A DNA stretch of 64,000 bases, taken from positions 186,001-250,000 of the forward strand of contig JAPMXV010000009.1 in NCBI GenBank assembly GCA_026936335.1, written 5' to 3'. Below the pieces are notes generated by a model that did not search any database, had not been told where the DNA came from, and saw only the letters and a list, made by a program, of their open reading frames with translations. Every line of letters starts with the position of its first letter. Position 1 is the first letter of the stretch. Positions 1-12,006 of the stretch are shown in pieces. The translations under genes were made by a program, and so were the position numbers. This DNA comes from Mantamonas sphyraenae. Taxonomy: Eukaryota > CRuMs > Mantamonadidae.

Positions 1-948
1 CTGCTGGCGCTGCTGAAGAAGCGGGATGCAAGCAACGAGCTGATCAGCGGATGCCTGGCGGAGGTGGCTCTGTTGTCGCAGAAGCCGAGCGAACACAACA
101 ACCTGGTGGACAAGGGCACGGTGAACGTGCTGCTGCGCCTGCTGAAGGACGAGGTGAACAAGGAGGGGGACCGGGACGAGCTGAAGCTGCTGTCCGTGGG
201 CAAGGCCCTTGTAAATATCTCTGCGGGCAACGCAGAGGCCAAGTCGGTGATCATTGCGCAGGACGCAACGGTGTTTATCCGCAAGTTGCTGAACTACAGC
301 AACGAGGAGCTTGCACGCACCTACGCAGCGCTGATCAAAAACTGCACCAACACGCCCGAGCATCGCAAGAAGATTGCGGAACAGGGGGCCATCTCCGACC
401 TGGTGGGTCTGCTCAAGACGACCTCCCTTCCCAGTGGCCGCTCGTCGGACCCGGTGATCATTGCGGCCGCGAGTGCACTGTGGAACCTGGCCACCACCGA
501 GTCCAACGTGCGCTTCATTGTCATTGCCGACGGCCTCACACGCCTGGTGTCGCTGGTGCGGCGCAACAAGAACGAAGAGGTGCTGGCCAAGTGCTGCGGT
601 GCCCTCATGGTGTTGTGCAAACCCAACAACAAGGAGGAGTTTCAGGAGTACAAGCTCAAGCGCTCCATTGGATGCCCCACGCCCCCTGGCGTGGTGGACG
701 ACGAGTATCGCGAGGTGGAGGACACCGGTGTGGTGGGCACCCTGTGTGCCCTGTTGCGCAAGAGCAAGAACGTGACCCTGCTGCGCAACATTTGCGGTCT
801 GTTTGCCTTTTTGTGCTCCGACCCAGACATTCAGAAGCTCATGAAGCAGAACCAGATTGCAGAGGGTCTCGAGTACTGCAAACGTGCGCGTGAGAAGCGC
901 ATGGAGGCCTTTGTCGGCCAGATTGAGCTGCGTTTGGGTTTGGATTGA
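1..948 (+). CDS. Armadillo-repeat protein, 3' end (5' end outside window)
   Basis: The frame is open from the first base of the window to a TGA at 946-948, giving 315 visible residues, so the start lies upstream. The sequence is a run of alpha-helical repeats about 42 residues long with the armadillo pattern: helix, small residues, then phrases such as ALVNISAGN, AALIKNCTN and ALWNLATTES near the end of each unit. ARM solenoids bind partner proteins and have no catalytic site. The visible part includes an acidic loop (around VVDDEYREVEDTG) between the last two repeats. A GTG at 64 is an internal codon, not a start. The GTPase exchange factor family SmgGDS has similar architecture, but I cannot separate it from other ARM proteins. 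It converges on the hydrolase gene, whose stop codon lies 49 bases away. Confidence 0.8.
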   Translation: MLALLKKRDASNELISGCLAEVALLSQKPSEHNNLVDKGTVNVLLRLLKDEVNKEGDRDELKLLSVGKALVNISAGNAEAKSVIIAQDATVFIRKLLNYSNEELARTYAALIKNCTNTPEHRKKIAEQGAISDLVGLLKTTSLPSGRSSDPVIIAAASALWNLATTESNVRFIVIADGLTRLVSLVRRNKNEEVLAKCCGALMVLCKPNNKEEFQEYKLKRSIGCPTPPGVVDDEYREVEDTGVVGTLCALLRKSKNVTLLRNICGLFAFLCSDPDIQKLMKQNQIAEGLEYCKRAREKRMEAFVGQIELRLGLD

Positions 949-997
949 AAAATGGAATGCACCATCCAAGCCACTGCCTTTGTTTTCCTTCGTTGGC

Positions 998-1996
998 TCA
1001 CAACTTGGCCTGCATCCATGAGGAAAACTCGTCGGGTGAGGCAACGCCTTCACGTCCATCGTCGTCGTTGAGGGGTGGTCGGTCGAGTTCGTCCCAATGA
1101 TCGATGAGCCAGTATCGGAACCAGGCGACACAGTGACGCACCATGCGTGGGGTCACGCGATGACCGACGCCGTCGTATTCCACCAGCTGCAAACGGCGCT
1201 GGTCGCTGTAAAACACGCGTGCTGCGTCCATAAAGGTGAGGTTGCACACGGTGGGCACCAGGGTGTCCTCCTTGCCCGAGCAGATGAGCAGCGGCCGGTC
1301 TGCAAACGCACTGGCGTGGAAGATGGGATCGTGCTTGCGAATGAGTTGAAGCAGAGGCTGTGAGTAAGGCGCAAACGGAGGCTCGTCCACCTCTTCCAGG
1401 CCTCCGCCGCCGCTGGTGTTGTTGCCATTCGACGACGATGCAACCACACTGCTGTCGTTGCTCCCGCCTGTGCCCACACTGCCTGACTTGTCCTTGTCCT
1501 TGCCTGTGCCCTTGCCCCCCTTGTTCTTCTTCTTGGTACGTCTGCCGCCGCTGCCGCCGTTGTTCATCATCCGCTCCTGCTTGGCCGTCGCTTCCAGCTG
1601 CTTCTTCTCCAGCCTCCTGCGGAAATTGTACACGCGGATCTCCATCATGAGTTTGTAGTTGGCCGATCCGATGATGGGACAGGCGACGGCGACGCGCGAG
1701 TCCATGGCCATGCTGAGGAAGGCAATGTGGCCGCCCAGCGACACTCCCGTCACACCCACCCGCTCCAGAGACAGGTTGGGGAAGCGGCAGGGCAGAAAGT
1801 CCAGCACTGTGCTGATGTCCATTGCCGTACCCAGCTGCATGCTGTACATGTCACTCTCGTGCAGCGGGTTGCGGTTCCAACCGTGGTTTGCGCTGTGGGT
1901 TCCCGCGAAATCAAAGCAGCAGCAGCGTCCCGTGTTTTTTTGTGGTGGTGGGCCTGGTCAGCCTCGTTGCCAGACACCATTTTCCAGGTGAACGGG

Positions 1997-2039
<43 letters not shown>

Positions 2040-2377
2040 CACACATGCCCATCCAAGAAGACCTACATTTCATCCACCAGGCGTTCGCCGTGGTTTCGCG
2101 CTTCGATGGCAATGGCCACCATGTCGTTGCGAGCCAGAAGCAAACAGATGGGCACGATTTTGGCCACCGTCTGCAGGCGGCCATGCGACACAAACACCAC
2201 TGGTTTGGGTGCCGTTGCGTTGCCACTGCTCTTGGTCCGTTTGGAGGGACCCCCCCTGGTGTCGTCGTCTTGCTTCGGGTGCAGTGCTAGCGACTCTTGT
2301 TCCGCACCAAAGATCCGGATTTTGATGCCGGCCACACACACGACCACAGCCTGAGTACGCTGCAGTGATTGAGACAT
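998..2377 (-). CDS. alpha/beta-hydrolase fold protein
   Basis: Two exons, 2377-2067 and 1892-998, joined in phase (AT|C) across an intron with donor GTAGGT and acceptor CCCACAG; 401 residues. The N-terminal half has VFVSHG and EARNHGERL, the usual first strands and oxyanion region. The nucleophile elbow is GVSLGGH (Ser about 155), followed by an acid-bearing strand (SGKEDTLVP) and the catalytic His in DGVGHRV, so the Ser-Asp-His triad is complete. Between core and cap lies a lineage-specific Lys/Gly/Ser-rich insertion of roughly 70 residues (KKKNKGGKGTGKDKDK). The substrate cannot be read from sequence; esterase or acyl-hydrolase activity is likely. The intron holds a long CA/TG repeat near its donor. 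The gene lies tail to tail with the ARM gene. Confidence 0.8.
1999..2035. repeat. (CA)n microsatellite in hydrolase intron
   Basis: About 18 CA units within the single intron of the hydrolase gene; transcript sense is GU-rich, close to the donor. Confidence 0.95.
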
Positions 2378-2479
2378 GGCCAGCCGTAGCTTGCAAAGAG
2401 TAGATTCGAGGGAGGGGGAGGGGTGGAGGAAGGAGGGGTGGAGGAGGAAGGGGAGAGGTGTGGGGGTTTTGGATTGGCA

Positions 2480-4169
2480 TCACTCGCGCACAGTGTCCAT
2501 CAATGCATGCTCGTGGACAATTTCGCCTCCAACGACAGTCATGAGGACGTGTGTGCGATCGACCGTCTCTGGATCGACAGTGAGGATGTCCCTGTCGAGG
2601 ATGACAAAGTCACCCAGGAAGCCTGGACGGAGGGAACCCTTCTTGTGGTCGTCAAAGGCAGCGTAGGCGGCATCGACCGTGTGTGCTTTGAGGGCTTCCT
2701 CCACGGAAATGGCTTGGCGGGGCACAAAGTGGATGGGAGGGCGTGCGGATTCGTCGCTGCTGCTGCTCTGTTGTTCGGCCTGTACGAGACGATTGGCAGC
2801 TGCGTGGATGCTCTGCATGGGCACCGGTTCGGCCACAAACCAATCCGAGCCAAAGGCAAGTCGCACGCCTGCGTCGAGCAAGTCGCGATGGACAAATTGG
2901 CGCGCGATGCGGTTGCCGATGCTGCGGTGCAACCAACGGCCGTCGTCGAGCATGTGCGAAGGTTGCATGCTGGCAATGATTTGTTCCTGGGCCATGCGTT
3001 GTACGTCGCTCTCTGACACCGCCTGTGCGTGTTCGATGCGCATGCGACGGTCACGTGGGCCGTTGCGTGCACGCACACGTGCGGCAATGTCCAACAAATC
3101 GGACACCGCCTGGTCGCCGAGTGCATGTATGGAAAGGTGCAAACCACGACGATCGGCATCCAGTGCCAATTGGGTCATGTCTGCCTTGGTGATGATGCGC
3201 AGGCCGTGGTTGTTGGCAGGGCCGTCCTCGTAGGCCTCCTTCATCAGGGCGGACCGTGAGCCAAAGGAGCCGTCCATGAAGCCCTTGAGATTGCCAATCT
3301 TGAACCAATCGTCGTCCAGCAGCTCTGGTCGTTCCGACTTGACTTGCAGCAGTTTGGGCCACTCGGTGATGGGCATGGCATAGTAGATGCGCACACGAAG
3401 GGTGCCCTCCTCACGTGCGTGGTTGAACACGTCAAAGTCGTCGTCGGCGGCAATGTCCAATGCCATGTGGTGCACCGAGGTGACACCGTTTTCGTGCAGG
3501 TACCGTGTGCCACGCGCCAACGCACGCTGGTTCGACTTCATACTGTGTGCCGGCAGGTGGTTGCTCACCAATTGGATGGCATTGTCACGCAACAATCCCG
3601 TGGGATGACCCTGTTCGTCGCGTACAATGACCCCTCCGTCGGGTTCCACCGTGTCCCGTGTGACCCCAGCCACCTGCAACGCACGCGTGTTGGCCAAACA
3701 CGTGTGCCCATCCATCTGACACAGAAACGCAGGCGAATCCATTGTCACCGGATCGATCCATGTGCGCGTGGGCAACTCACCACCCCACGACTCTGGGTTG
3801 AAACTGCCTCCCAGGATCCAATGATCACCGACTCGTTCAGCCACGCACGGTGCTGCAACACCCACGTGCGCAACACACGTTGGAATTCTGGCGGTGTGCG
3901 CACGTGTCGAAGGTCCACCTCATGCAAACGGTGCGACGCAAGCAGCAGGTGCACGTGGGAATCCACAAACCCGGGTGTCACCAGCCAGCCCTTGCCCGCA
4001 CCGTCAATCACCTGAGTGTGTTCCCCAACAAACGCCTCTGCTTCTGCATTGCTTCCCACTGCCAACAACCGTTGCTTCAGGTCGCAGCATGCCAACGCTT
4101 CGGCGTACGGTGCCTCTGTGTTTCCTGTCCAGATCCGGGTGTTCTTGACCACCACCGTTGCCACCCTGT

Positions 4170-4210
<41 letters not shown>

Positions 4211-4633
4211 GTGTGTGTGCATGCAACAACACAACCATGCATCCGCATCCGTGTGCAAACAGCATCCCCAGATGTAACCGTGTGTCTCTGTGTCAGCCCA
4301 ACGCTTTGACGTGTGGACGCGCGGGTCCGTCGTCTGCCCAAATGGAAGGAATCGGCACCCCGGTGCCGACCACGTGCACTTACTATACGCCTCCTGCGCC
4401 TGTGCACTCAGTGACCCAATGGCCATGTATACGAGTGCCACCACAGCCAGACCCAACACCACGTATTTGGGCAGTTCCACTGCCACTTGTCGTGCCTTTT
4501 GCGACTGCAACGCTTCCGCTCTCCGCCTCAGCTCCGGCTGTGATGCCACACCGGGGGTGGGTGGAGTGTGTGTTGAAAGGATGTCAGAACCACAACAGGG
4601 GAAACCGGTGGTGAGGGGACTCACGTTTGCCAT
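2480..4633 (-). CDS. Membrane-anchored YtcJ/LAF3-type amidohydrolase (one apparent -1 frameshift)
   Basis: Exon 1 (4633-4384) encodes a short cytosolic tail and one hydrophobic segment (residues about 57-73), a signal anchor. It splices with a perfect GTAAGT donor to exon 2 (4172-2480), whose acceptor is the end of a CA repeat. Exon 2 carries the amidohydrolase-3 metal site: HVH in GFVDSHVHLL, MDGH, IHALGDQA, RIEHAQ and FGSDW. Related proteins are bacterial YtcJ and the plant endomembrane protein LAF3. The reading frame changes once, within 3800-3865, where one base must be missing: upstream frame ...RTWVLQHR..., downstream frame ...GDHWILGGSFNPESWGG.... With that base the model is exactly 647 residues. 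It could be an assembly indel, a recoding event or a broken allele. Substrate unknown. Starts head to head with the RING-like gene, 60 bases apart. Confidence 0.78.
4174..4202. repeat. (GT)n microsatellite forming a 3' splice-site tract
   Basis: On the minus (coding) strand this is (CA)n ending directly in the AG acceptor of amidohydrolase exon 2. Followed by imperfect GGTGTGTG copies to about 4220. Confidence 0.9.
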
Positions 4634-4693
4634 TGCAAGGTTCTGCTGGCGCCGCCGTCGCCAGAATAACCTTTATTTTTACCAAGAGACAGG
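4634..4693. promoter_or_regulatory. Divergent promoter gap (amidohydrolase / RING-like gene)
   Basis: Sixty bases between opposite start codons. Contains GGCGCC at 4648-4653, a motif seen in two other divergent gaps, and an AT-rich patch (AACCTTTATTTTTACC). Confidence 0.55.
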
Positions 4694-7600
4694 ATGTCGA
4701 CGTGCATTGTGGATGTGGATGGGAGCACGCGACCGGGCTGTTCGTGTTGCTCGGTGGTGTTTGGACACAACGTCAAGGCGTTCCTGCTGCCGTGTGGGCA
4801 CACGCTGTCCGGCCGCTGTTTACACCGACTCAAGTCGCACTCGCAAGGACGCAAGTTCATGTGTCCCGACTCGGACTGTACGGCCTACATCGACTGGCAC
4901 CAGTGCGAACGTGCCTTTGATCTCGAATCCAGACACGAGTGGCCCCAGCTGAAGGATCTGGAAGCCCAACGGGGTGGCGACGACGGCAACGATGACGCAA
5001 ACCCTGTGGCCTGCCCGCGATGTGGCCGCAACTTTACAAACGACAAATGCCGTGCCTTCAAGATGCCGTGCGACCATGTGTTGTGCGGCTCCTGCATCTA
5101 TCAGGTAAGTGGCGATGGGCATTGTGCCTTGCGGAGGTGGCGAACCTGAGCGAACCCAACAGCGGAATTTCCGCCCAAGAGCCCCCCCGCACCCGCAGCG
5201 GGTTTTGTGTGCGTCTAGGTGCGTGGCTGGTTGGCCATGCGAACCACAAGTGCGCACTCGGACGCGTGTGTGGATATAGATGTGACCGTTGTGTGTGTAC
5301 AACGCTTCATGTGGCCCAGGGAAGGGTGCATGGGGCACGGGGCATGATGGGCGGAAAGCGCCGCAGGAGCCAAGGAGCCGTTTCGTTTTTGCACGGTAGG
5401 CTGACACACAGGCGACGGGATGGGGTTGGACGGTGGACACACAGGTGAGAAAGAACTTTGCACATTTTGTGTGCCCTGCAGACGGGATCCGAGTGGACTT
5501 TCGTGCTGTGGAGCGTCAAAAGCAACTGGAGGAGCAGGTGAGCGGCGGGGAGAAACGCAGCGGAAAACACAACTACCCACCCATGCCGAAACTGAGGTGG
5601 AAGGGCCCCACGGTGACCGAATGTCCAAACTGTGACGCTCGGTTCAACGGCAGGTCGTCCAAGGCGATGCTGCAGGGGTGCGGTTGCTTGATGTGCGGGT
5701 CGTGCATCTTTCACCTCCGCAAGGGGTTCGACACGTACACATGCCCCCAGTGCAACTCGGAAAACAACTGGAAGGTGAACCAGAGACAGAGGGCGCTGGA
5801 GGAGGCGGCAAGCAAACTGGACGAGGAGGAGCAGCAGCTGGAGGAGGCCATGATGATGGCCAACAACGACGAAGACTCGGAAGCGTCGGATTCGTCGTCG
5901 TCCTCCAGCACACGCTCGTCCAGTCGCACGAGCGGAGGAAGCAGTAGAAGCAGCCACAGCCAACGGTATGGCAGCACACCGCCACGTGCCATGTCCATTT
6001 CGTCTGTGGGCGACTCGACGTCTTTGCAACGACGCGGCGAACGCACGCTGAGCAGCTCATCGACGGCGTCGAATGCAAGCAATGGGAGCATTGGTGGTGG
6101 TGGTGGCGGTGGCGGTGGCGGTGGGTCGTATGCATTGATTGACTCGTCGGTGGCGGCAGGGGAACGCAGTGTAAACTATCACATGTGCGACCTGTGTCAA
6201 CGGGTGTTTGACTCGCACACGCTGCCGTCGTTCCGTCAGAACTGTGGGTGTGTGGTGTGCCACCAGTGTATGCATGCACACGCAGACAGCGAGCAAAAGG
6301 ACAGCTTCAGCTGCCCTGTTCACTCGGGCAGCCTGACGCCGTTCAACCAGAGTGCACACAAGTATGCGCTGGAGATGGCCAACTGGGAGACTTGGGTCAA
6401 CGGACTCCACCAACGCCTGGAGTCGCTGAAAGAAGTGACCCTGGACACCAGCGGGGCAGGAACGGCCAGCAGCAGCAGCCACAGTGGACGGGGCAAAGGT
6501 GAACGTGGCCTGCTGCAAAACCTGACTGGCAGGGGCAACGAGAGTGCAGACGTGATGATGACAGGGAGCGGTTCAGGCGACGGGGCAAGACGATTCTACC
6601 CGGTGGCCGAGCTGAACACAAGCTCGCCAGCGACGCAAGGGGAAGGGACGCTGCAGGCCATTGCAGACGAGGTGTTGGAATGGGGAGTGGATTCGCGCAG
6701 GCGGCTGGAGGTGGTGGTGGACTTTGTGTTTGACCTGTCCAAGGTGCATCACGGGGAAAAGAGCGTGGAGAGCGTGCAGCTGCTGGTGGAACTGGACAAC
6801 AAGCGCAAAACACACAAGCGCATCTACGGGACACACGCACGTGCGGGCCACCACATGGGCAACGTGCAGCAGGATGACACGCTGCTGGACAGCGACACTG
6901 CGTTCTGCGACCGCATGCGTGGCGTGTGCGCCAACGCGTTTCGAAATTATTTGGAGGAGAACGAGGAATGCCACAGCTTTGTGAGCAAGGAGGACGCGGA
7001 GTGTCTGGTGAACACGGTGGCTCAGTTGCACTTGGGTGCAAACATGCATCCGGAGGATGTGTGCGAGTACCTGGACACGCTGATTGAGGAACTGCCACGA
7101 GAGAACAAGAACGGCGTCGACATTGCCATGCTGGACACCATGATGCAAACCAGCAGTGCCCAGATGTGGCAAAAGTATCCCAAGTTTATGCGGGAGCAGT
7201 TTGCACGCTTGTCGGAACAGCTCACCGGCAGGCGGGAACAACTCACCGCGGGTCAGATGCTCAAGTTGTCGCAAATCATTGCCAACTATGGTCCCAGTTC
7301 CGATGCTGCTGGCGGGAGTGGTCCCCTGTACGGCACCACCAGCTTCCGATTCAGCGCCGTGTACTCCACGCGGCCGCACAGCAATGAGTACACGATGACG
7401 GTGACCAGCAGCTCGTCGGTGATGTTCCACCGTGGCGAACACAGCAGTGGTGGAGGTGGTGGCGACGATGGTGTTCGTAGTGGTGGTGCTGGTGCTGGTG
7501 CTGGTGCTGGTGGTGGCAGTGCAGAGGACAACGAGTCGAGTGAGGGTGTGGGTGAGAAGAAGACTGCCACAACGGGGGCCGGAGCAAGTGGTGGTGGTGG

Positions 7601-8270
7601 CGGCGATGGCATGGGCGATCTGGCGTGCGAGAGGCATCACATGTGGGGCACACACGAGGAGCGTGTGGGCAAAGTGTCGCTGTCGCCCAACGCCAAACCG
7701 TACACCCCCAAGTTTACGCGCAAACTGCCGCAGCCTCAACAGGTGGAGTACGAGGCTGGGAACACGAGCTACAGCCGGGATCAACAGGACGAGTTGAACG
7801 ATGAGGACCAAGAAGGTTTGGTGGTGGAGGAGTTGGACGAGGGCCACACGTCATCGATGGACAGTGTTGGGTTGTGGGGCGATCCGGTCATCCAACTTGT
7901 GGAACGCAGCGAGACGTCGTTGGGAGACGAGGAGGACGAGGTGATGGACGGCGGACGTGACAAACATGCCATTGTGCACCGTCGCAACCACGGCGTGACG
8001 ACACGCACCAGCACAAGCACAAGCACGGCGTCGTACGGGTCGTCGTTTTGGAACGCAACCAGCGGCCTGTGGAGCAGCAGCACAACCACGTACACCGGCA
8101 CACTGAGTGGATGGAGCGCTTCCACACCAGCCTCTGATCTGCCTGGCAGTGGAGACATGCAGGGCCAGGAATCGGGAGAGACAAGCCCTGGAAGAGGCAA
8201 CGGAGGCGGAGCCAAGGACACGGCGATGGACGATTTGATTGCGTCGCTGCTGGCAGAAATCGACACGTGA
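4694..8270 (+). CDS. Large Cys-rich protein with three RING/treble-clef-like modules
   Basis: Exons 4694-5104 and 5445-8270 (donor GTAAGT, acceptor GACACACAG, phase 0) give about 1078 residues. Three Cys-rich modules are visible. Module 1 (residues 1-150) has paired Cys and a central PCGHTLSGRC, then CPRCGRNF and CDHVLCGSC. Module 2 (about 190-245) has CPNCDARF, GCGCLMCGSC and CPQC. Module 3 (about 385-430) has MCDLCQRVF, CGCVVCHQC and CPVHSG. The pattern C-x2-C, (P/G)CGHxxC-x2-C, C-x2-C is RING-like, suggesting zinc binding and possibly ubiquitin-ligase scaffolding. Between and after the modules are Ser-, Gly- and Ala/Gly-rich linkers and a conserved-looking helical region around residues 500-700. 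I do not recognise an orthologue. The 340-base intron holds nothing else recognisable. Confidence 0.75.
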
Positions 8271-8370
8271 GACACACGATGGAAGGATGAATGACCACAC
8301 ACACACACCACACACCACACACAAACAAAAACAAACGCTTCCCCCCCACAAAACCCAACGGAAAACTCCA

Positions 8371-11300
8371 ATGCAGGTGGCCAACGATTCGGGAGTAACG
8401 TCTGCATTGACGTCGGAAACATCGTTTGTGTACGAACCACCGGAAGTGAAGCGGGTGTTTGAGGACGTGGAGGCGCTGCAGGTGGACTCTTCGTTTGCCA
8501 ACAACTACGACCCGTTTGCGGTGGACACAAGCAAGGACGAGGCTGCCACACACTTTCAGCGACTGTATCGAGGACATGTGACACGCACACAGATGCAGCA
8601 GCGCGAGCAGGAGGCCAAGGCTGCGTACGAGGCGGAGCCGCTGCCGGAGCCGTTGGTCAAGTACGCCGACAAAAGGGCCCGCGAGTGCACGGAACCGCCT
8701 CTGGCAGACATTGTGGTGGCCGAATACAAGGGCGACAAAGAAGGTGACATGTATCATGGTCACGGTGTTGCCGTGTTTGCCAACGGAAACCGCTACGAGG
8801 GCGAGTTTGAGGTGAGTTGGGCGGAGGGCGGACAACGGTCGGGACCACCACGCTCGCTTGCGGCTGACACTGACCACACACGTGGTTCCATTCACGCGTG
8901 CACACACACACACATACAGTATGGGAAAATGCACGGACGTGGTACGTACACGTGGCATGGTGAACAGGTGGTGTACGAGGGTGATTTCGTGGAGAACACA
9001 CTGGACGGCACGGGCGAATACCGATGGTAGGTTGCTTCAGGAGAGTGGTGGTGGATGAATTGGAAATGGCAGCAGGAAGCCAAAGTAGCAGCAAGGAACA
9101 CGTGATGGGTAAAGGGGGGGGGTGTCAACTGGGATGTGTGTGACTGACGCAGGAGGGGAAACCAGGGTGTCGAAAGGGATGCGGTACGAGGGAGAGATCA
9201 AGGAGGGCCTGCGACACGGTGAGGGCCGGTTCGAGTACGGCGACACGTGTGTGTATGTGGGAGAATGGAAGGAGGGCAAGAGGGAGGGTCAAGGGACGCT
9301 GCATTTTGGAGAGGAATACCAGTACAGCGGGTCGTGGAAGGAGAACGTCAAGAGCGGACGGGGACTGATGGCGTACGCGTCGGGCAATGTGTATGACGGA
9401 GAGTGGCTGGCAGATGAGAAACATGGCCAGGGGACAATGCATTGGTACAACAGCAACGAAAGGTACCAGGGAGAGTGGAGGGAGGGGAAACCGCACGGGC
9501 ACGGGGTGTACTCCTGGTTCAGCGGACATGGGCCGGCGGCACAGTTTGTGGCACACAATTACTACGAAGGAAATTGGGAGGAGGGACAGCGCAGTGGCTA
9601 TGGTGTGTTTCATTATGCCAACGGGGCCCGGTACGAAGGGGAGTGGGCGGAGAACCTGAAGCACGGCACGGGCGTGTTTTACTTTGAGGATGGCAACACG
9701 TTCAGTGGGAGGTTTGTGAAGGACCGCATGCAGGGGTTTGACAAGGAACACTCGCAGGCGGACCGGTCGTTGGGTGTGCAGCTGGACGCAGTGCTGGCGC
9801 AGGACGGGTTCAGTGCCACGCAGATTCGGGTGATCAAACGCCAGGTGAACGACCTGCTGACGAGGCACATGAGCGACCTGAAGCGCATCTACAAACACTA
9901 CACGGGGATCACAGAGGCACTGAACATGAACGACCGCGAGGAGCAATTTGGCATCATGAACCGCATGGGTCTGTGGCTGTGTCTGCACGCGTCACGCATT
10001 GCGGCCATCGACGAGAGCGGCCTGGTGACACTGGTGCAACTGGACCGGGTGGTGGCCGAGTACATGGGCGAGGTGGACGCACAGTCAAAGGAGGTGCGCA
10101 ACAAGCTGGCATCGTCGATGGGCAAGGCGGCAGGCGAGGACACCGAGGAGGAGGAGGAGACGGAGGCGGCGGAAGAGGACACGATGGAGGAGGGTTCGCA
10201 GACATCGTTGCCATTCCACAGGCGCATGGAGGCGTGGAAGGCAGAGAAGAAGGAGGCAGCGCATGCGGTGGACACACGCTTCCTGCTGCGGGACTTTTTC
10301 AATGTGCTGGTGCGTGTGGCACGGCATTTGTGGCAGGTGGAAAGGCACAGCGTGGACTACGCGGTGGCGGCGAGCAAACACAGCCACGAGGAGGCGCAAA
10401 AGGGATCGAGCAAGGTGGTGAGCAAGTACGGCCTGGTGCGTACGCTTGACAGGATGATCAACGCCCACCTGCTGGCATACGCAGGGATGGAGAGTGACGA
10501 TGACATGCTGATGATGCGTGTGATGGTGGATCTGTTTTGCGATGCACGGGAAGAGTTGCAGGCTCTGTACGCAGCACAGGCGCCGCAAGACGGCAGCGAC
10601 AAACAGATGACAGTGCGTGACTTTGTGGCCATGGCGGACAAGTTGGGTGTGTTGTGGACGAGTGCCAGGGAGGAGGCGCTGATGGGTGGCGGCGGTCAGC
10701 AAGCGGACAACAAGAGGAAGACGTCCAAGGGGAAGAGAGCCAACAACAAGAACAACCACAACAACAGAGCCAAACCCAAGAAACCGCAGATTTCGCTGGC
10801 AACGGCTGCGCTGCGCACCCTGGATGCGTCGCGTGTGTTGTCCCTGTTTGGACTGGTGGACGGCGCTGCGTTGGATGCTGCGGCGAGTGAGAAGGAGGCA
10901 GCGTACCAAGCAGAGCTGCGTCAACGTTTGCAGGCGCGAGGTGAGCGATTGGCAGCCAAGGCGGCCAAAGAGGAGGAGGCGGAACAGAGAGAGAGAGAAG
11001 ACATGGAGCGCAGGCAACGGGAGGAGGGAGACGGGGCCGCCGATGAGAGTGGAGGCGGTGATGGAGGCATGCATGGGATGAGTGTGGATGTGCGTCCCAA
11101 GTCTTCCGGGTCCCACCGTAGCTGGGTGTCTCAGGGAGGTGTGGAGGAGGGTGGGTCGCCGTCGTCGACAAGTAGCAGCGGGGGAGTGAACAAGCGCAGT
11201 GGAGGCGGAGGAGGAGGGAGCACCAAACGGGGAGCAGGTGACAAGGGGGCAAAGGGAAAGGGTGGTGGTGGTGGTACAGGTACAGGCACAGGTGGTACGG

Positions 11301-11917
11301 GTGGACGTGGCACAGGAGCCAAGGGTGGGGGCAGACGTGAGAGCAGCAAGGCAGTGACAATCCACGTGGAGGAGGAGAGTGAGGAGGAGGCGGCGGCGGC
11401 AGCGGCAGCGCGCAAGGCGGAAGAGGAGGCAGCTCGAAAGGCGGCCGAGGCTGAAGCATTGGCAGAGCGGAGGCGAAAGCACGTGGATGTGAATGTGGCC
11501 AAGGCAATCGAGTGTGAGATCAGCCTGCTGGAGTTTCTGCAGGCGTTGTGTCACATGGCCGTGTTTCTGGAACGGCAGAAGCGGTTGATCCAGCACCAAT
11601 TGGCGCAGCGCAAGCACATCATTGACACGTTTGTGTACCAGGCACCCAAAGAGGTGGTGAAGATTGAGGTGGATGGGGAAGAGGAGAAGGAGGAGACCCA
11701 GGTGGAAGAGGAGGTGAAGGAGGATCAGCAGGTGGAGGAACAAGATCAACAGACGGGGGACAATGGTGATGAAGATGGTGAGAAAGAGGAAGGAGAGGAA
11801 GGAGAGGAAGGGGAGGAAGAGGAGGAGGAGGCGTCGACGATGATGATCCCTGTTGACGAAGAGCCCATTGAGCTGGACACTCTCCTGCAGGAGTTTCTTC
11901 ATTCGATTCTGCAGTGA
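8371..11917 (+). CDS. MORN-repeat axonemal protein, RSPH10-like
   Basis: Exons 8371-8811, 8920-9026 and 9166-11917 fit in phase and give 1099 residues. The ATG at 8371 follows a CA-rich leader. An IQ-like segment (HFQRLYRGHVTRTQ, about residue 57) precedes roughly ten MORN repeats (about 125-440) with motifs such as YEGDFVENTLDGTGEY and YVGEWKEGKREGQGT. The remainder is helical, with acidic Glu-rich stretches, a GTGTG-rich linker and a very acidic C-terminus. MORN arrays bind membranes or scaffold axonemal and basal-body proteins; this order (MORN block followed by a long helical region) resembles radial spoke head protein RSPH10B, which I infer rather than prove. Intron 1 is 108 bases, a multiple of three and stop-free, so a retained-intron protein is possible. 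Confidence 0.75.
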
Positions 11918-12006
11918 CAATACACGCGTGGATGCCATTGGTTCCAGTCAAAGCAATGCGAGGCATCCATCCATGCGCTGGAGCCACCAACAGAGACGAA
12001 GCAGCA

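Noticed and set aside
64-948. Start of the ARM gene at position 64
   Set aside because: That codon is GTG inside a repeat, and the frame is open to the window edge.
1999-2035. Regular repeats considered as a CRISPR array
   Set aside because: They are simple dinucleotide microsatellites without spacers, in a eukaryotic intron.
8287-8340. CA-rich leader of the MORN gene as coding sequence
   Set aside because: In-frame but gives only His/Thr repeats; the ATG at 8371 begins plausible protein.
10085-11938. Long minus-strand frame opposite the MORN gene
   Set aside because: Composition is the mirror of Glu/Lys codons; the sense strand has clear MORN repeats.
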